DNA of 64,000 nt from DATFBY01 sp035253585 (GCA_035253585.1 DATFBY010000094.1:10585-74584), one strand, 5' to 3'; counted from the first letter of the stretch, positions 50,019 to 59,753 are shown. The notes: a model not told the origin generated them from the letters alone. Numbers and translations are program-made.

Positions 50019-50993
50019 GTGGCTACACGCCTCGCGCCCGCCGCCGATACGGCGCTCGTGCAGGGAATCATCGAGCAGGTTGGACGGCGGGTCGTCGGCC
50101 AGGAATACATGGTCGAGCGTCTGCTGATCGGGCTGCTCACCGGAGGACACGTGCTGCTCGAAGGTGTCCCCGGTCTGGCGAAGACGCTCACGGTGAAGAC
50201 GCTGGCGGAAACGATCCACACGACCTTCCAGCGAATTCAATTCACCCCGGACCTGCTCCCGGCCGACGTGTTGGGGACGATGATCTACGATCAGGGCACG
50301 GGGGAATTTCGTCCGAAGAAAGGTCCGATCTTCGCCAACATCATCCTCGCCGATGAAATCAATCGCGCGCCGGCGAAGGTGCAGTCGGCGCTGCTCGAGG
50401 CGATGCAGGAAAAGCAGGTCACCATCGGCGGCACGACGTACAAGCTCGACGAGCCGTTCCTGGTGCTCGCCACCCAGAATCCGATCGAGCAGGAAGGAAC
50501 GTATCAGCTTCCCGAAGCGCAGGTCGACCGCTTCATGCTGAAGCTGCACGTGGACTATCCATCCCGCACGGAAGAGAAGGAGATCATGCGCCGCATGTCG
50601 AGCGGCCACGAGATTCCGGTCGCTCGCGCAGCCGCGCCGCACGAGATTCTCGACGCGCGTCAGCGCATTGCCGAGCTCTACGTCGACGACCGGATCATGG
50701 ACTACATCGTCGACATCGTACATGCGACGCGGTCGCCTAACGAGATCGGCCTCAAGGATCTCGTGCCATTGATCGAATACGGCGCCAGTCCCCGCGCCAC
50801 GATCTTTCTGGCGATGGGCGCCCGCGCCCACGCGTTCCTTCGCGGTCGCAACTTCGTCACTCCCGACGATGTGAAGGCGATCGCACCCGACGTCCTCCGC
50901 CACCGCGTGCTCACCACGTACGAAGCAGAAGCCGAAGAGGTGACCAGCGAGGAGATCGTGCGGAGGATCTTGAATAAGATCGAATCACCGTGA
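50019..50993 (+). CDS. MoxR-family AAA+ ATPase
   Basis: A 324-residue AAA+ chaperone-like ATPase. The P-loop variant is GVPGLAKTLTVKTLA near residue 46, Walker B is IILADEINRAPAKVQ near 111, sensor 1 is TQNPIEQEGTYQLPEAQ, and an arginine in a late helix serves as finger. GGGAG 11 bp before GTG 50019 supports the start. MoxR proteins act with VWA partners, encoded downstream. It is the first gene of the Bat-type operon. Confidence 0.93.
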   Translation: MATRLAPAADTALVQGIIEQVGRRVVGQEYMVERLLIGLLTGGHVLLEGVPGLAKTLTVKTLAETIHTTFQRIQFTPDLLPADVLGTMIYDQGTGEFRPKKGPIFANIILADEINRAPAKVQSALLEAMQEKQVTIGGTTYKLDEPFLVLATQNPIEQEGTYQLPEAQVDRFMLKLHVDYPSRTEEKEIMRRMSSGHEIPVARAAAPHEILDARQRIAELYVDDRIMDYIVDIVHATRSPNEIGLKDLVPLIEYGASPRATIFLAMGARAHAFLRGRNFVTPDDVKAIAPDVLRHRVLTTYEAEAEEVTSEEIVRRILNKIESP

Positions 50994-51994
50994 CGCACGA
51001 GACTCGAGATCCGAGATTCGAGATTCGCAAACGTCGGCCGACGACACGTTCGACGAAGGCGGCGGACGCCTCCGAATCTCGAATCTCGAATGTCGAATCT
51101 CGAAAGCGCTCCGTTCCACCCGAAGTCCTCAAGCAGGTCAAGCTCCTCGAGCTCCGCACTCGCGGTCTCGTGAACTCCCTCTTCACCGGCGAGTACCACT
51201 CGGTGTTCAAGGGGCAGGGGATGGAGTTCGCCGAGGTTCGCGAGTATCAGCCCGGCGACGAAGTGCGCTCGATCGACTGGAACGTCACCGCGCGAATGCG
51301 CCAGCCGTTCGTGAAGCGCTACATCGAGGAGCGCGAGCTCACGGTGATGCTGGCGGTCGATCTCTCGGGATCGGAGCGATTCGGAACCGTCGCGCGGTTC
51401 AAGAGCGAGCTCGCCACCGAGCTGAGCGCGGTGCTCGCAATGTCCGCGGTGCGCAACAACGACCGCGTCGGCGTCATCCTCTTCACCGACCGCGTCGAGC
51501 ACGTGGTGCCGCCGGGGAAAGGCCGGCGCCACGTGCTGCGGCTCATCCGCGATATCCTCGCGTACGAGCCCGAGGGAAGCGGCACCGACATTGGCACCGC
51601 AATCGATTACCTCGCCAAGCTCCTGCCGCATCGATCGGTCATCTTTCTCATCTCGGACTTCGTCGCGCCTGACATCGAGCGGCCACTGAAGACGATCTCG
51701 CAGCGCCACGACGTCGTTGCGATCTCCATCGACGATCCGCGCGAGCTCTCGCTCCCCGACATCGGGCTGGCTCGCTTCGTGGATCCCGAGCGCGGGCTCG
51801 CACTCGACATCGATACCAGTGATCCGCGGGTCCGCGCGAGCTACGAGGAGAAAGTGCGTGGCGAGCACGACGCGCGACGTCAGCTCTTTCGCCGTTTGGC
51901 GATCGATGAAATAGCCGTGCGGACCGACAAGACGTACGTCGAGCCGCTGCTGCGGTTCTTCCGATCGCGCGAAACGCGACGGAGACATCGGTGA
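50990..51994 (+). CDS. DUF58 domain protein of the MoxR/Bat operon
   Basis: The DUF58 core starts near residue 43: PPEVLKQVKLLELRTRGLVN, then EYQPGDEVRSIDWNVTARM and VMLAVDLSGSERFG (a VWA-like MIDAS). It has 334 residues from GTG 50990, which overlaps the moxR stop. The first 38 residues are encoded by two inverted blocks of a 7-bp tandem repeat and are not family-like. No better start lies downstream before the core, so the tail is probably translated. Confidence 0.9.
   Translation: MTHETRDPRFEIRKRRPTTRSTKAADASESRISNVESRKRSVPPEVLKQVKLLELRTRGLVNSLFTGEYHSVFKGQGMEFAEVREYQPGDEVRSIDWNVTARMRQPFVKRYIEERELTVMLAVDLSGSERFGTVARFKSELATELSAVLAMSAVRNNDRVGVILFTDRVEHVVPPGKGRRHVLRLIRDILAYEPEGSGTDIGTAIDYLAKLLPHRSVIFLISDFVAPDIERPLKTISQRHDVVAISIDDPRELSLPDIGLARFVDPERGLALDIDTSDPRVRASYEEKVRGEHDARRQLFRRLAIDEIAVRTDKTYVEPLLRFFRSRETRRRHR
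50998..51104. repeat. Paired 7-bp tandem repeats inside a coding region
   Basis: Left block 50998-51027: four units of the CGAGATT type. Right block 51073-51104: four units of the CGAATCT type. CGAGATTCGAGATTCG (51012-51027) is exactly complementary to 51073-51088, so the 45 bases between them form a loop. All of it lies within the DUF58 N-terminal coding region. Confidence 0.9.
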
Positions 51995-52009
51995 GCGAGT
52001 GGTGATCGA

Positions 52010-52942
52010 ATGATCAGCCTCGTTGCAGTTGCGCTTCTCGTGCAGGGAACCGTCGGACCGGTGCAGATGGGCACCGTCGTCAGGCCAGACACGGTTACCG
52101 TCGGCGATCACTTCGTCGTGGCAGTGCGCGTGCGCGCCCCGCAGGGCGCGACGATAGCGTTCCCGGCGGCAGTCGACAGCTCGACCGACATCGACGCCGT
52201 CGACTCCCGCAAGCTCCTGTCGGGTACCGACACGAGCGTCGTCGAGGCGACGGCAACCTACCGCTTGGCGGCTTGGGACACGGGAACAGTCACGATCCCG
52301 CTCGCCGACATCGTCGTGTCACGCGAGGGTACCGAGCAGCGCATCCCACTCAGCTCGCTGCGCGTCTATGTGCGAAGCGTACTGCCCGCTGACACGACGC
52401 AGCACGTGCCGAAACCGGCGCGCGACATCATCGGCGCCGTTCGGCCATGGTGGCACTGGCTGCTTGCCGGCCTGCTCGCCCTCGCACTGATCGGCCTGCT
52501 CATTTGGTGGTGGCGACGCCGACGTCGTCGGCCAAAGGTCATCGCCATCGATCCGTACGCGCGCGCGGAGCAGGAGTTCGCGCACATCGAAAAGCTGGGG
52601 CTTCTCGAGGCCGGCGAGCGCGGGCGCTACGTGGCGTTGTACGTGGAGGTGCTTCGCGATTATCTCGCCGAGCGCGTTCCGGAGGCCGAGCGATCGCACA
52701 CCAGCACGGAGCTGCTCGCGGCGCTAAGGCGGCCTCGCTTCGCGCCGCTCGACAGGTTGGCGGTGTTACTGGCGGACGCCGACTTGATCAAGTTCGCCAA
52801 ACGCCAGGTGACCGCCGAGCGTGCGAAGGATCTCGGTACCGTGGCGCGTGCGATCGTGAACGATGTCGAGCAGGCGTATCGCGCTGAGCTCGAGCGAGAG
52901 AGGGAGGCAGCGAAAGCGAAAGCGAAGGAGAAGGCCGCATGA
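52010..52942 (+). CDS. Membrane protein with BatD/DUF4381-like features
   Basis: A 310-residue protein: signal-like N-terminus MISLVAVALLVQG, an Ig-like beta domain (VRPDTVTVGDHFVVAVRVRA), and one membrane helix near residue 150 (WWHWLLAGLLALALIGLLIW) followed by RRRRRRPK. A helical cytoplasmic part ends in a Lys/Ala/Glu tail. Location between DUF58 and VWA genes fits an accessory subunit of the MoxR-VWA complex. The TGA overlaps the next gene's ATG. Confidence 0.78.
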   Translation: MISLVAVALLVQGTVGPVQMGTVVRPDTVTVGDHFVVAVRVRAPQGATIAFPAAVDSSTDIDAVDSRKLLSGTDTSVVEATATYRLAAWDTGTVTIPLADIVVSREGTEQRIPLSSLRVYVRSVLPADTTQHVPKPARDIIGAVRPWWHWLLAGLLALALIGLLIWWWRRRRRRPKVIAIDPYARAEQEFAHIEKLGLLEAGERGRYVALYVEVLRDYLAERVPEAERSHTSTELLAALRRPRFAPLDRLAVLLADADLIKFAKRQVTAERAKDLGTVARAIVNDVEQAYRAELEREREAAKAKAKEKAA

Positions 52943-53931
52943 TCGGTTGGCCCAACTTCCATTTCGCGTCGCCATGGGCGCTGGCGTTCCTGCTGCTCCT
53001 TCCGATCTGGTGGCTCGTGCGTCGACGTCGTCGGCCGGCGGCGATCGTCTTCTCGCGTGCCGACGTACTCGCGCGCGGGCCGCGCGCGGGACGGGGAATT
53101 GCCCGGCTTCTCTTTCTGCTTCGCAACCTGCTCGTGATCGGGCTGGTGCTTGCCCTGGCGCGCCCACGCACCGGCGCGCGGGCGGAGAACGTTACCAGCG
53201 AAGGGATCAACATCGTGCTGACGCTGGACATCTCGAGCTCGATGCTGTCGGAGGATTTCCAACCTCTCAATCGACTCGAGGTGGCGAAGGATAAATTGCG
53301 GCAGTTCATAGCCGGACGGCGCAGCGATCGAATCGGCTTGGTGGCCTTCTCGGGCGAAGCGCTCACTCAGGTGCCGCTGACCGTCGATTACCCGGTGCTC
53401 CACGCGGCTGTGGAGAATCTTCAGGCTGGCCAGCTCGAGGATGGAACTGCGATCGGCACCGCGATCGCCACCGCGGCCAATCGGCTGCGCGACGCGCCAG
53501 GTCGCTCTCGGGTGATGATCCTCCTCACCGACGGCGAGAACAATCGCGGCGCAATCGATCCACGAACCGCCGCCAAAGCCGCGTCGGCGTTCGGCATCAA
53601 GATCTACACGATCGCGGTGGGTGCGATCGGAATGGCGCCGGTACCAGTCGGCCGCGGTCTTACCGGACTTCGCTACGAGTATCGGCCCGTGACGATCGAC
53701 GAGCCGCTCCTGCGAGACATCGCGTCCACGACCAACGGACGCTACTTCCGCGCGGTAGACGCTGCCGCCTTGCAGCGGATCTACGAGCAGATCGATGTGC
53801 TCGAGCGCGCGCCGGTTCGCTCGCGCACCTACGTGCGATACGCGGAGCAGTATCGCTGGCCGCTGGCGCTCGCACTGCTCGCGTTGACGCTGGAGATGGG
53901 GCTTCTCGCCTGGCGAGGACCACTCCCATGA
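52939..53931 (+). CDS. batA: BatA-type VWA protein
   Basis: A 330-residue VWA-domain membrane protein. The N-terminal membrane segment is followed by a basic WWLVRRRRRP, then a second helix LLFLLRNLLVIGLVLALA. The VWA domain carries the MIDAS motif LTLDISSSMLSEDF near residue 92 and ILLTDGENNRG near 194. A C-terminal helix near residue 310 anchors the protein again. First of two paralogous VWA genes; both overlap their neighbours by 4 bp. Confidence 0.9.
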   Translation: MIGWPNFHFASPWALAFLLLLPIWWLVRRRRRPAAIVFSRADVLARGPRAGRGIARLLFLLRNLLVIGLVLALARPRTGARAENVTSEGINIVLTLDISSSMLSEDFQPLNRLEVAKDKLRQFIAGRRSDRIGLVAFSGEALTQVPLTVDYPVLHAAVENLQAGQLEDGTAIGTAIATAANRLRDAPGRSRVMILLTDGENNRGAIDPRTAAKAASAFGIKIYTIAVGAIGMAPVPVGRGLTGLRYEYRPVTIDEPLLRDIASTTNGRYFRAVDAAALQRIYEQIDVLERAPVRSRTYVRYAEQYRWPLALALLALTLEMGLLAWRGPLP

Positions 53932-55625
53932 TTCCATTCGTCGACAAGCCGTACGCGCTAATTCTTGCGCCGGTGCTCACCGCCGCAGTGATCTGGCTTC
54001 TCCTCGCTGCCTACCGCAATCGCGAGAAGCGTCTCCAGAAGCTCGGCAGTCCTGATGTCATCTCCCGCCTCGTGCCCCCGACGGCGCGGCGTCGCCCGTG
54101 GCCGCGCGTGATCCTGCTCTCGCTCGCCGCGCTGTGTGCCGGGATCGCGTTCGCCGGACCGCGATGGGGACTCGAGGCGGCCGTGGTGCGTGGCAGCGGA
54201 GCAGATGTTGTCCTCGCCCTCGACGCGTCGCTCTCCATGCTCGGAACGGACGAGCGTCCAAATCGTCTACAAAGGATGAAGCAGGAGGCTCGACGCCTCC
54301 TCGCCGCGTCGAGTGGCGATCGCTTCGGTCTCATCGCCTTCGCGGGGCGTAGCTACATCCTCACGCCGCTCACCGTCGATCGTGGTGCCCTCGAGCTTTT
54401 CCTCGACAACCTCGATCCATCGGTGGTCGGACAGGCCGGAAGCTCACTCGCGCGGACCATGCGTCAGGGGACTGATCTTTTGCTCTCCTCGAATACAGCC
54501 AGCGACCGCGCACTGGTTATCATGAGCGACGGCGAAGCGTTCGAGCCGGCCGAAGATGTCGCCGCCGCGGCAAAGCGAGCGGCCGACGCCGGTATAGTGG
54601 TTGTGACGGTTGGATTCGGAACCGAGCAGGGCTCGCAGATTCCGATTCGGACCGGGAACGGCACCACGTTCAAGCGGGATGAGAACGGGGAGATCGTCGT
54701 GACGCGATATTCACCGGAGATGCTCGAGTCCGCGGCCACTGCCGCCGGCGGGACGTTCATCGAGGCGGGAGCGACCGACAAAGCGGCGCGTGTGCGTCGC
54801 GCACTCTCACAGCTGCGCCGCGTCGGACGTGCCGCGGAGGCTGGGCGCGACCGTAAGCCGCGCTTCCAGCTCTTCTTGATTCCGGCCGTCTTCTTCGTGT
54901 TGCTCGACACCTTGCTTGCCGAGCGCCGCGGGCGGCGTCGCCCCGCGGCAGCCGCCGCGACTCCCGCCGCCGCGGCACTTTTGCTCTTCGCCCTCGCCTT
55001 CCCGCCGCCGCTTCGCGCCGACGAGGGCGCCGATGGCGACAAGCTCTTCCGCGCGGGCCGTTATGCCGAAGCAGCCGAAGCGTACAAGCGTGCGATCGAC
55101 GACGGCAATGCATCGGCCCGCTTGCTGTACAACTACGGAACCGCGCTGATCCTTGCCGGTAAAGCCGACGACGCGGTACAGCCGCTCGAGCGCGTCTCGT
55201 CAGGCACGAAGGATCTCGACTTGCGGTATCGCGCGCTGTTCAACCTCGGACTCGTGTACCTGAATCGCGGCCGCGCATTGAAGGAAGAAGAGGCCGCAAC
55301 GCAGGCGTACGCCGCGGCGCTCGAGGCGTACAAGCGTGCGCTCCGGTTGAGGCCTAACGAGACGGACGCCAAATGGAATTACGAGCTGGCGCTCCGTGAG
55401 CGTCCGCCGGAGAGCGGTGGGGGCGGTGGTGGTGGCGGCGATCAGCAGCCGCAGCCGGCCGCGCCCCAGCCGTCGCCTTCGACGGCGCAACGCCCGTCAG
55501 GCGGCCTCGATCAGCAGCGCGCCGAACAGCTGCTCAACAGCGCGGCGCGCGAAGAGCGTGACGTGCAGAGTCGCAAGCAGCAGCAGCGGCAACCCGAGCG
55601 TCCGCCCGGAGGTAAGGACTGGTGA
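53928..55625 (+). CDS. batB: Fused BatB-BatC protein (VWA plus TPR)
   Basis: A 565-residue protein. Residues 1-80 hold two membrane segments. The VWA domain has ADVVLALDASLSMLGTDERP near 88 and a MSDGEAFEPA loop near 199. A helix near 310 precedes an Ala-rich hydrophobic stretch and then TPR repeats from about 370 (DGDKLFRAGRYAEAAEAYKR through YKRALRLRPNETDAKWNYEL), matching BatC. A Gly-rich and Gln/Pro-rich tail follows. In Bacteroidota BatB and BatC are usually separate genes. Confidence 0.87.
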   Translation: MIPFVDKPYALILAPVLTAAVIWLLLAAYRNREKRLQKLGSPDVISRLVPPTARRRPWPRVILLSLAALCAGIAFAGPRWGLEAAVVRGSGADVVLALDASLSMLGTDERPNRLQRMKQEARRLLAASSGDRFGLIAFAGRSYILTPLTVDRGALELFLDNLDPSVVGQAGSSLARTMRQGTDLLLSSNTASDRALVIMSDGEAFEPAEDVAAAAKRAADAGIVVVTVGFGTEQGSQIPIRTGNGTTFKRDENGEIVVTRYSPEMLESAATAAGGTFIEAGATDKAARVRRALSQLRRVGRAAEAGRDRKPRFQLFLIPAVFFVLLDTLLAERRGRRRPAAAAATPAAAALLLFALAFPPPLRADEGADGDKLFRAGRYAEAAEAYKRAIDDGNASARLLYNYGTALILAGKADDAVQPLERVSSGTKDLDLRYRALFNLGLVYLNRGRALKEEEAATQAYAAALEAYKRALRLRPNETDAKWNYELALRERPPESGGGGGGGGDQQPQPAAPQPSPSTAQRPSGGLDQQRAEQLLNSAAREERDVQSRKQQQRQPERPPGGKDW

Positions 55626-58000
55626 GCTTCGCGATGGTGGGGCTCATCGCGCAGCTCACCGTCACCGCGGTAGCCAGCGACACGGTGCCGATCGACGGTG
55701 CCGCGACGGTGACGGTTCGTGTCACCGCCGAGAGCGCTCGTCAGCCGCAGATCGACGCTCCGTCGTTCCGTCCGTTCGCGCTCCTGCGGTCGGACATCCT
55801 TCGTCGCACCGATCGCTTACGTGGTGGTCGGATTCGCTTCACCACCGAGTACCGGTACTCGCTCGCTCCTACCCGGCTGGGCAAGTTCCGCATCGGAGCG
55901 TTCACGGCCAGACTCGGACGCACCACCGCCAGAACCACGCCATTCAACATCGTTGTTAGGCGCTCGTCCCGCGCGCCGGGCTCGGTGCCCGCGATCGTCG
56001 CGCGAACGCGACTCGACTCCGCCAATCAGGTGCAGTTCAAGTCGCTGGTGCTGCCTGACACGCTCTACATCGGACAGCAGGCGACGTATCAGCTCGGCGT
56101 CTTCCTGGAGGAGAGCATCCGCGACCGGTTGCGGCGCATGGAAGCAATCGCGCCGGAGATGCGAGGGATGCTGGCCTACGATCCGCCGCACCCCGGCACT
56201 GGATTCCCCGGGCCGGTCGTCGGCGGCAAGCGCTTCGAAGTTCACGTCTATCAGCGGGCGATCTTCCCGCTCGAGGCAGGGCGCATCGCGATCCCGCCCG
56301 CACGCTTGGTGTACGCGCTTCCGCTCTCGTACAGCTTCTTCTCGCGCGAAGAGTCGTTCGAGCTGCGCAGCGACAGCGCCATCGTCCACGTCATCGAGCC
56401 GCCACTCGATACGCGGCCGCCTGACTACAGCGGAGTCGTCGGGCAGGTGAGCGTGAGCGCGCGGCTCGACAGCGGTCCGGCTCGCGTCGGTGATCCGGTC
56501 GCGCTCACAGTTCGCGTCAGCGGCACCGGCAACGTCAAGCTTTTCCGTCGACCGACGCTCGACGTCCGGTGGGCGTCGATCGTCGAGGCCGATGAGCGTG
56601 TGGTGCTCGACGGCAAGCAGCTGCTGATCAAAGGCACCAAGGAATTCGATTGGGTGTTGACGCCGCTGCGTGCCGGCACGGTGGTGCTCGCGCCGATCCG
56701 CTATCCCTATTTCGATCCCGACTCCGCCGTCTATCGAATTGCCGAGACGCGTCCCGAGACGCTGCACGTCGCACCCGGCGCGCTGGCCGGCGCCGATTCT
56801 TCGACGACGCAGCAGCGCATGGCGGTGCGCACTCGATTCCGTGGTGAGCTCGCGTCGCCACTTTACACGCGATCGGAATTCTGGCTCGTGCTGGCGACGG
56901 CGCCATTCCCGGCCGCGCTTGTCCTCCTCGCGCGCCGGCCGCGGCGCAGCGCACGACCGGCGCCGGCGGCGCGGAGGCTGCGGTCCCTCACGCGATTCGG
57001 CGCGCGAGCCGACGTGCGTGCCGTGCGTCACGCTTTTCTCGCGGCGATCGGTGAGCGCATCGGAACGGCAGTGGTCGACATCGCCGAGCCCGCGCGGCTC
57101 GAGCGGGCCTTGCGCTTGTCAGGCGTGACCGACGCGACCGCGGCCGATGCGCGCACGCTCTCGGAAGCGATGACCGCTTGCGCATTTGGCCGAGCGACGG
57201 CAGAGCTCGAGAACATCGGCGCTACGTCCCACAAGCTGTATCGGAAGATCGACCGCGAAGCCAAGCTGCGCCGAGCTCAGATTGCCTCCGTTACTCCGCT
57301 TCTCCTGATCGTCGGTCTCTCCGCCAGCGTAGCGCTGGCGGCCGACGTGACCCCTGGTGCCGCCGAGTTCGAGCGCGCCGTCGACGCCTATCAACGCGGC
57401 CGGTTCACCGAAGCCCTGGCTGATTTTGCGCAGGTCACTCAGCTCGCTCCGCGCGCGCCTGACGCGTGGGCCAACCTCGGCACCGCGGCCTGGGCCGCTG
57501 GCGACACAGCTCGCGCGACGCTCGGCTGGCAGCGCGCGCTTCGTCTCGAGCCACTCGCCATCGACGTTCGCGAGCGCGCGAGCCTTCTTGGCGGAAGTAC
57601 GCGCGGCGCCGCGTACGTGCCTCCGGTTCCGGTGCTTCCGCTGGCGCTGCTCGCGGCAGGGCTCTGGATCGCCTCGTGGACGGTGGTGGCGTGGCGAGGG
57701 TGGCGGCGCTCGACATCGCCGTCGCCGATGGTCGCCGGCGTGGTCGGCTGCGCGCTGCTGCTCGGCGCCGTCGCCGCCGGACTCGATGAGCGCTTGGCGG
57801 CGCGCGATCTGGTCGTCGTCGCTCGCGGCGTGCCCGTGCGCGCACTTCCGGTGCTCGCGTCCGAACGTGGTCCGTCGCTCTTCACCGGCGAGATAACACG
57901 CGTCTCCGAGCGGCGCGGGGGCTGGTCGCGTGTGACGGCCGATGGCGATCGTGGCGGCTGGGTGGAAAGCTCGGAGCTGCTCTCACTCGCGCGAGATTGA
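55622..58000 (+). CDS. batD: Fused BatD-BatE protein with C-terminal SH3-like domain
   Basis: A 792-residue protein. The N-terminal half is BatD-like: a long beta-rich region with Ig-like domains (for example VGDPVALTVRVSGTGNVKLF near 285) and a membrane helix near 425 followed by a basic patch. A helical region precedes TPR repeats at about 575-645 (AVDAYQRGRFTEALADFAQV, WANLGTAAWAAGDTARATL), matching BatE. Two membrane segments follow, then an SH3-like end (RGVPVRALPV to GGWVESSEL). Fusing BatD and BatE is unusual. Confidence 0.85.
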   Translation: MSFAMVGLIAQLTVTAVASDTVPIDGAATVTVRVTAESARQPQIDAPSFRPFALLRSDILRRTDRLRGGRIRFTTEYRYSLAPTRLGKFRIGAFTARLGRTTARTTPFNIVVRRSSRAPGSVPAIVARTRLDSANQVQFKSLVLPDTLYIGQQATYQLGVFLEESIRDRLRRMEAIAPEMRGMLAYDPPHPGTGFPGPVVGGKRFEVHVYQRAIFPLEAGRIAIPPARLVYALPLSYSFFSREESFELRSDSAIVHVIEPPLDTRPPDYSGVVGQVSVSARLDSGPARVGDPVALTVRVSGTGNVKLFRRPTLDVRWASIVEADERVVLDGKQLLIKGTKEFDWVLTPLRAGTVVLAPIRYPYFDPDSAVYRIAETRPETLHVAPGALAGADSSTTQQRMAVRTRFRGELASPLYTRSEFWLVLATAPFPAALVLLARRPRRSARPAPAARRLRSLTRFGARADVRAVRHAFLAAIGERIGTAVVDIAEPARLERALRLSGVTDATAADARTLSEAMTACAFGRATAELENIGATSHKLYRKIDREAKLRRAQIASVTPLLLIVGLSASVALAADVTPGAAEFERAVDAYQRGRFTEALADFAQVTQLAPRAPDAWANLGTAAWAAGDTARATLGWQRALRLEPLAIDVRERASLLGGSTRGAAYVPPVPVLPLALLAAGLWIASWTVVAWRGWRRSTSPSPMVAGVVGCALLLGAVAAGLDERLAARDLVVVARGVPVRALPVLASERGPSLFTGEITRVSERRGGWSRVTADGDRGGWVESSELLSLARD

Positions 58001-58031
58001 CGCTTCGGAGGACGCGCGGGTAGCTTCTCGC

Positions 58032-59753
58032 ATGCCCGTCATTTCGATCCTTCCAACGACCGTCGTCGATCAGATCGCCGCCGGTGAGGTGGTGGAGCGT
58101 CCCGGCTCGGTCGTGAAGGAGCTGGTGGAGAACGCACTCGACGCCGGCGCTACGACGATCGAGATCACGGTTGAAGGTGGCGGGCGATCTCGCATCCGCG
58201 TCGCGGATGACGGTTCCGGGATGGCGCGCGAAGACGCGATCCTCGCGCTCCGGCGACACGCAACGTCCAAGATTCGCGACGCTGACGACCTCGTCGGCGT
58301 TGCGTCCTTCGGCTTCCGAGGCGAAGCGCTGCCGGCAATCGCGTCGGTTTGCGAGCTGGAGCTCGAGACGGCGCCCGCCGATGGCGCGGGCACACGCGTA
58401 CGAACGGCAGCGGGCGCGATCGTGGAGACCGTCGATGCGGCGCGCCGTCGCGGCACGACGGTCACTGTCGAGCGACTCTTCTTCAACGCGCCGGCGCGGC
58501 AGCGCTTTCTCCGCTCGGCGCGCAGTGAATGGCGCGCCATCGTCGAGATGATCACGACGCTCGCGCTGCTCCGTCGCGATGTCCGTCTGCGCGTAGTGCA
58601 TGACGATCGCGTCGTGCTGACCCTTCCTCCAGCCTCGTCGCTCAGAGCCCGCGTGGCCGCGGTATGGGGCGGCGCGTTCGCCGATCGATTGGTGTCGGTC
58701 GAAGAGGTGAGCGGCACCATTCACATCTCGGGCCTGGTGGAACGACCGGGCGACGTCGGCACCGCGGCGCGCCGCGCGTATCTGTTCGTGAACGGGCGTG
58801 CGATTCGAGATGCCGGCCTCGTCCGCGCGGCCGAAGCGGCGTACCGCTCGACGATCCCCGCCGGGACGCGACCGACGTTACTGCTCGAGCTCACGCTGCC
58901 AGCGGACGCAGTCGACGTCAATGTGCATCCGACGAAGGCCGAGATTCGATTTCGCGATCGCTGGGTGATCGAGCGCGCGGTCGAGAGCGCGGTACGACGC
59001 GCCCTCGGCACGCGGGAGAGCGCTGCCAGCTTCGCGCCGCGGAATTGGCTCGCTCCGGCGGCTGACGCGGCCGCTCCTTCCGTCGATGTCGAGGTGCTCC
59101 ATTCCGTGGAGCGCGCCGGGGACTTCCCACTCGTCGGTGCCGAGGAAGGGCCGGTGCCGAACGAGTCGGCGCCGCCGGCGCTGGACATACCGCCACTCAT
59201 GCAGCTGCGCCGGACGTACCTCGCCTTTCAACGCGACGATGGACTGGTGCTCATCGACCAACACTCGGCGCACGAGCGCGTGCTCTATGAGCGGTTCATG
59301 CGGACGCTGGAGTGTGGGGACGCGCCATCGCAGCGGCTTCTGTTCCCGATGACACTTCACCTTGGGCCCGCCGAAGCCGATGCGTTCGACGCGCACCGCG
59401 AGATGTTCGAGCGGCTCGGCTTCGAGATCGAAGGATTCGGCGGCCATACGCTGTTGGTACGCAGCGTCCCGATGCCACATCCTCGATTCGACGCCGAGCG
59501 CTGTCTCCGCGATACGCTCGACGCGTTGACCGGCGACCGGTTGGCGTCGACCGCGGGGCGTCACGAACGACTCGCGGCCACGCTCGCGTGCAAGGCGGCG
59601 ATCAAAGCCGGGGAAGAGCTTTCACACGGCGAGATGCGCGCCCTCTTCACCGATCTCGCGCGTACCGAGCTGCCGGCCCACGACGTCCACGGCCGCTCGA
59701 CGATCGTGCAGCTGTCGTGGGACGAGATCGAGCGTCGGTTTGGACGGCGCTGA
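58032..59753 (+). CDS. mutL: DNA mismatch repair protein MutL
   Basis: A 573-residue GHKL ATPase from ATG 58032. Motifs are IAAGEVVERPGSVVKELVEN near residue 18, DDGSGM near 58, FGFRGEALPAIASV near 96 and GTTVTVERLFFNAPARQRFL. The C-terminal dimerisation domain (QHSAHERVLYERF and the GEELSHGEMRALF end) is present. I do not see the DQHAx2Ex4E metal-binding endonuclease motif in complete form; QHSAHERVLYERF resembles it with Ser for Ala. No mutS nearby. It overlaps miaA by 14 bp. Confidence 0.95.
   Translation: MPVISILPTTVVDQIAAGEVVERPGSVVKELVENALDAGATTIEITVEGGGRSRIRVADDGSGMAREDAILALRRHATSKIRDADDLVGVASFGFRGEALPAIASVCELELETAPADGAGTRVRTAAGAIVETVDAARRRGTTVTVERLFFNAPARQRFLRSARSEWRAIVEMITTLALLRRDVRLRVVHDDRVVLTLPPASSLRARVAAVWGGAFADRLVSVEEVSGTIHISGLVERPGDVGTAARRAYLFVNGRAIRDAGLVRAAEAAYRSTIPAGTRPTLLLELTLPADAVDVNVHPTKAEIRFRDRWVIERAVESAVRRALGTRESAASFAPRNWLAPAADAAAPSVDVEVLHSVERAGDFPLVGAEEGPVPNESAPPALDIPPLMQLRRTYLAFQRDDGLVLIDQHSAHERVLYERFMRTLECGDAPSQRLLFPMTLHLGPAEADAFDAHREMFERLGFEIEGFGGHTLLVRSVPMPHPRFDAERCLRDTLDALTGDRLASTAGRHERLAATLACKAAIKAGEELSHGEMRALFTDLARTELPAHDVHGRSTIVQLSWDEIERRFGRR

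Noticed and set aside
48608..50221. 537-codon open frame on the minus strand
   Set aside because: Antisense shadow of the Rossmann protein and moxR, both of which have clear motifs on the plus strand.
55817..57031. 404-codon open frame on the minus strand
   Set aside because: Opposite the BatD part of the fused Bat gene; no signal, no domain.
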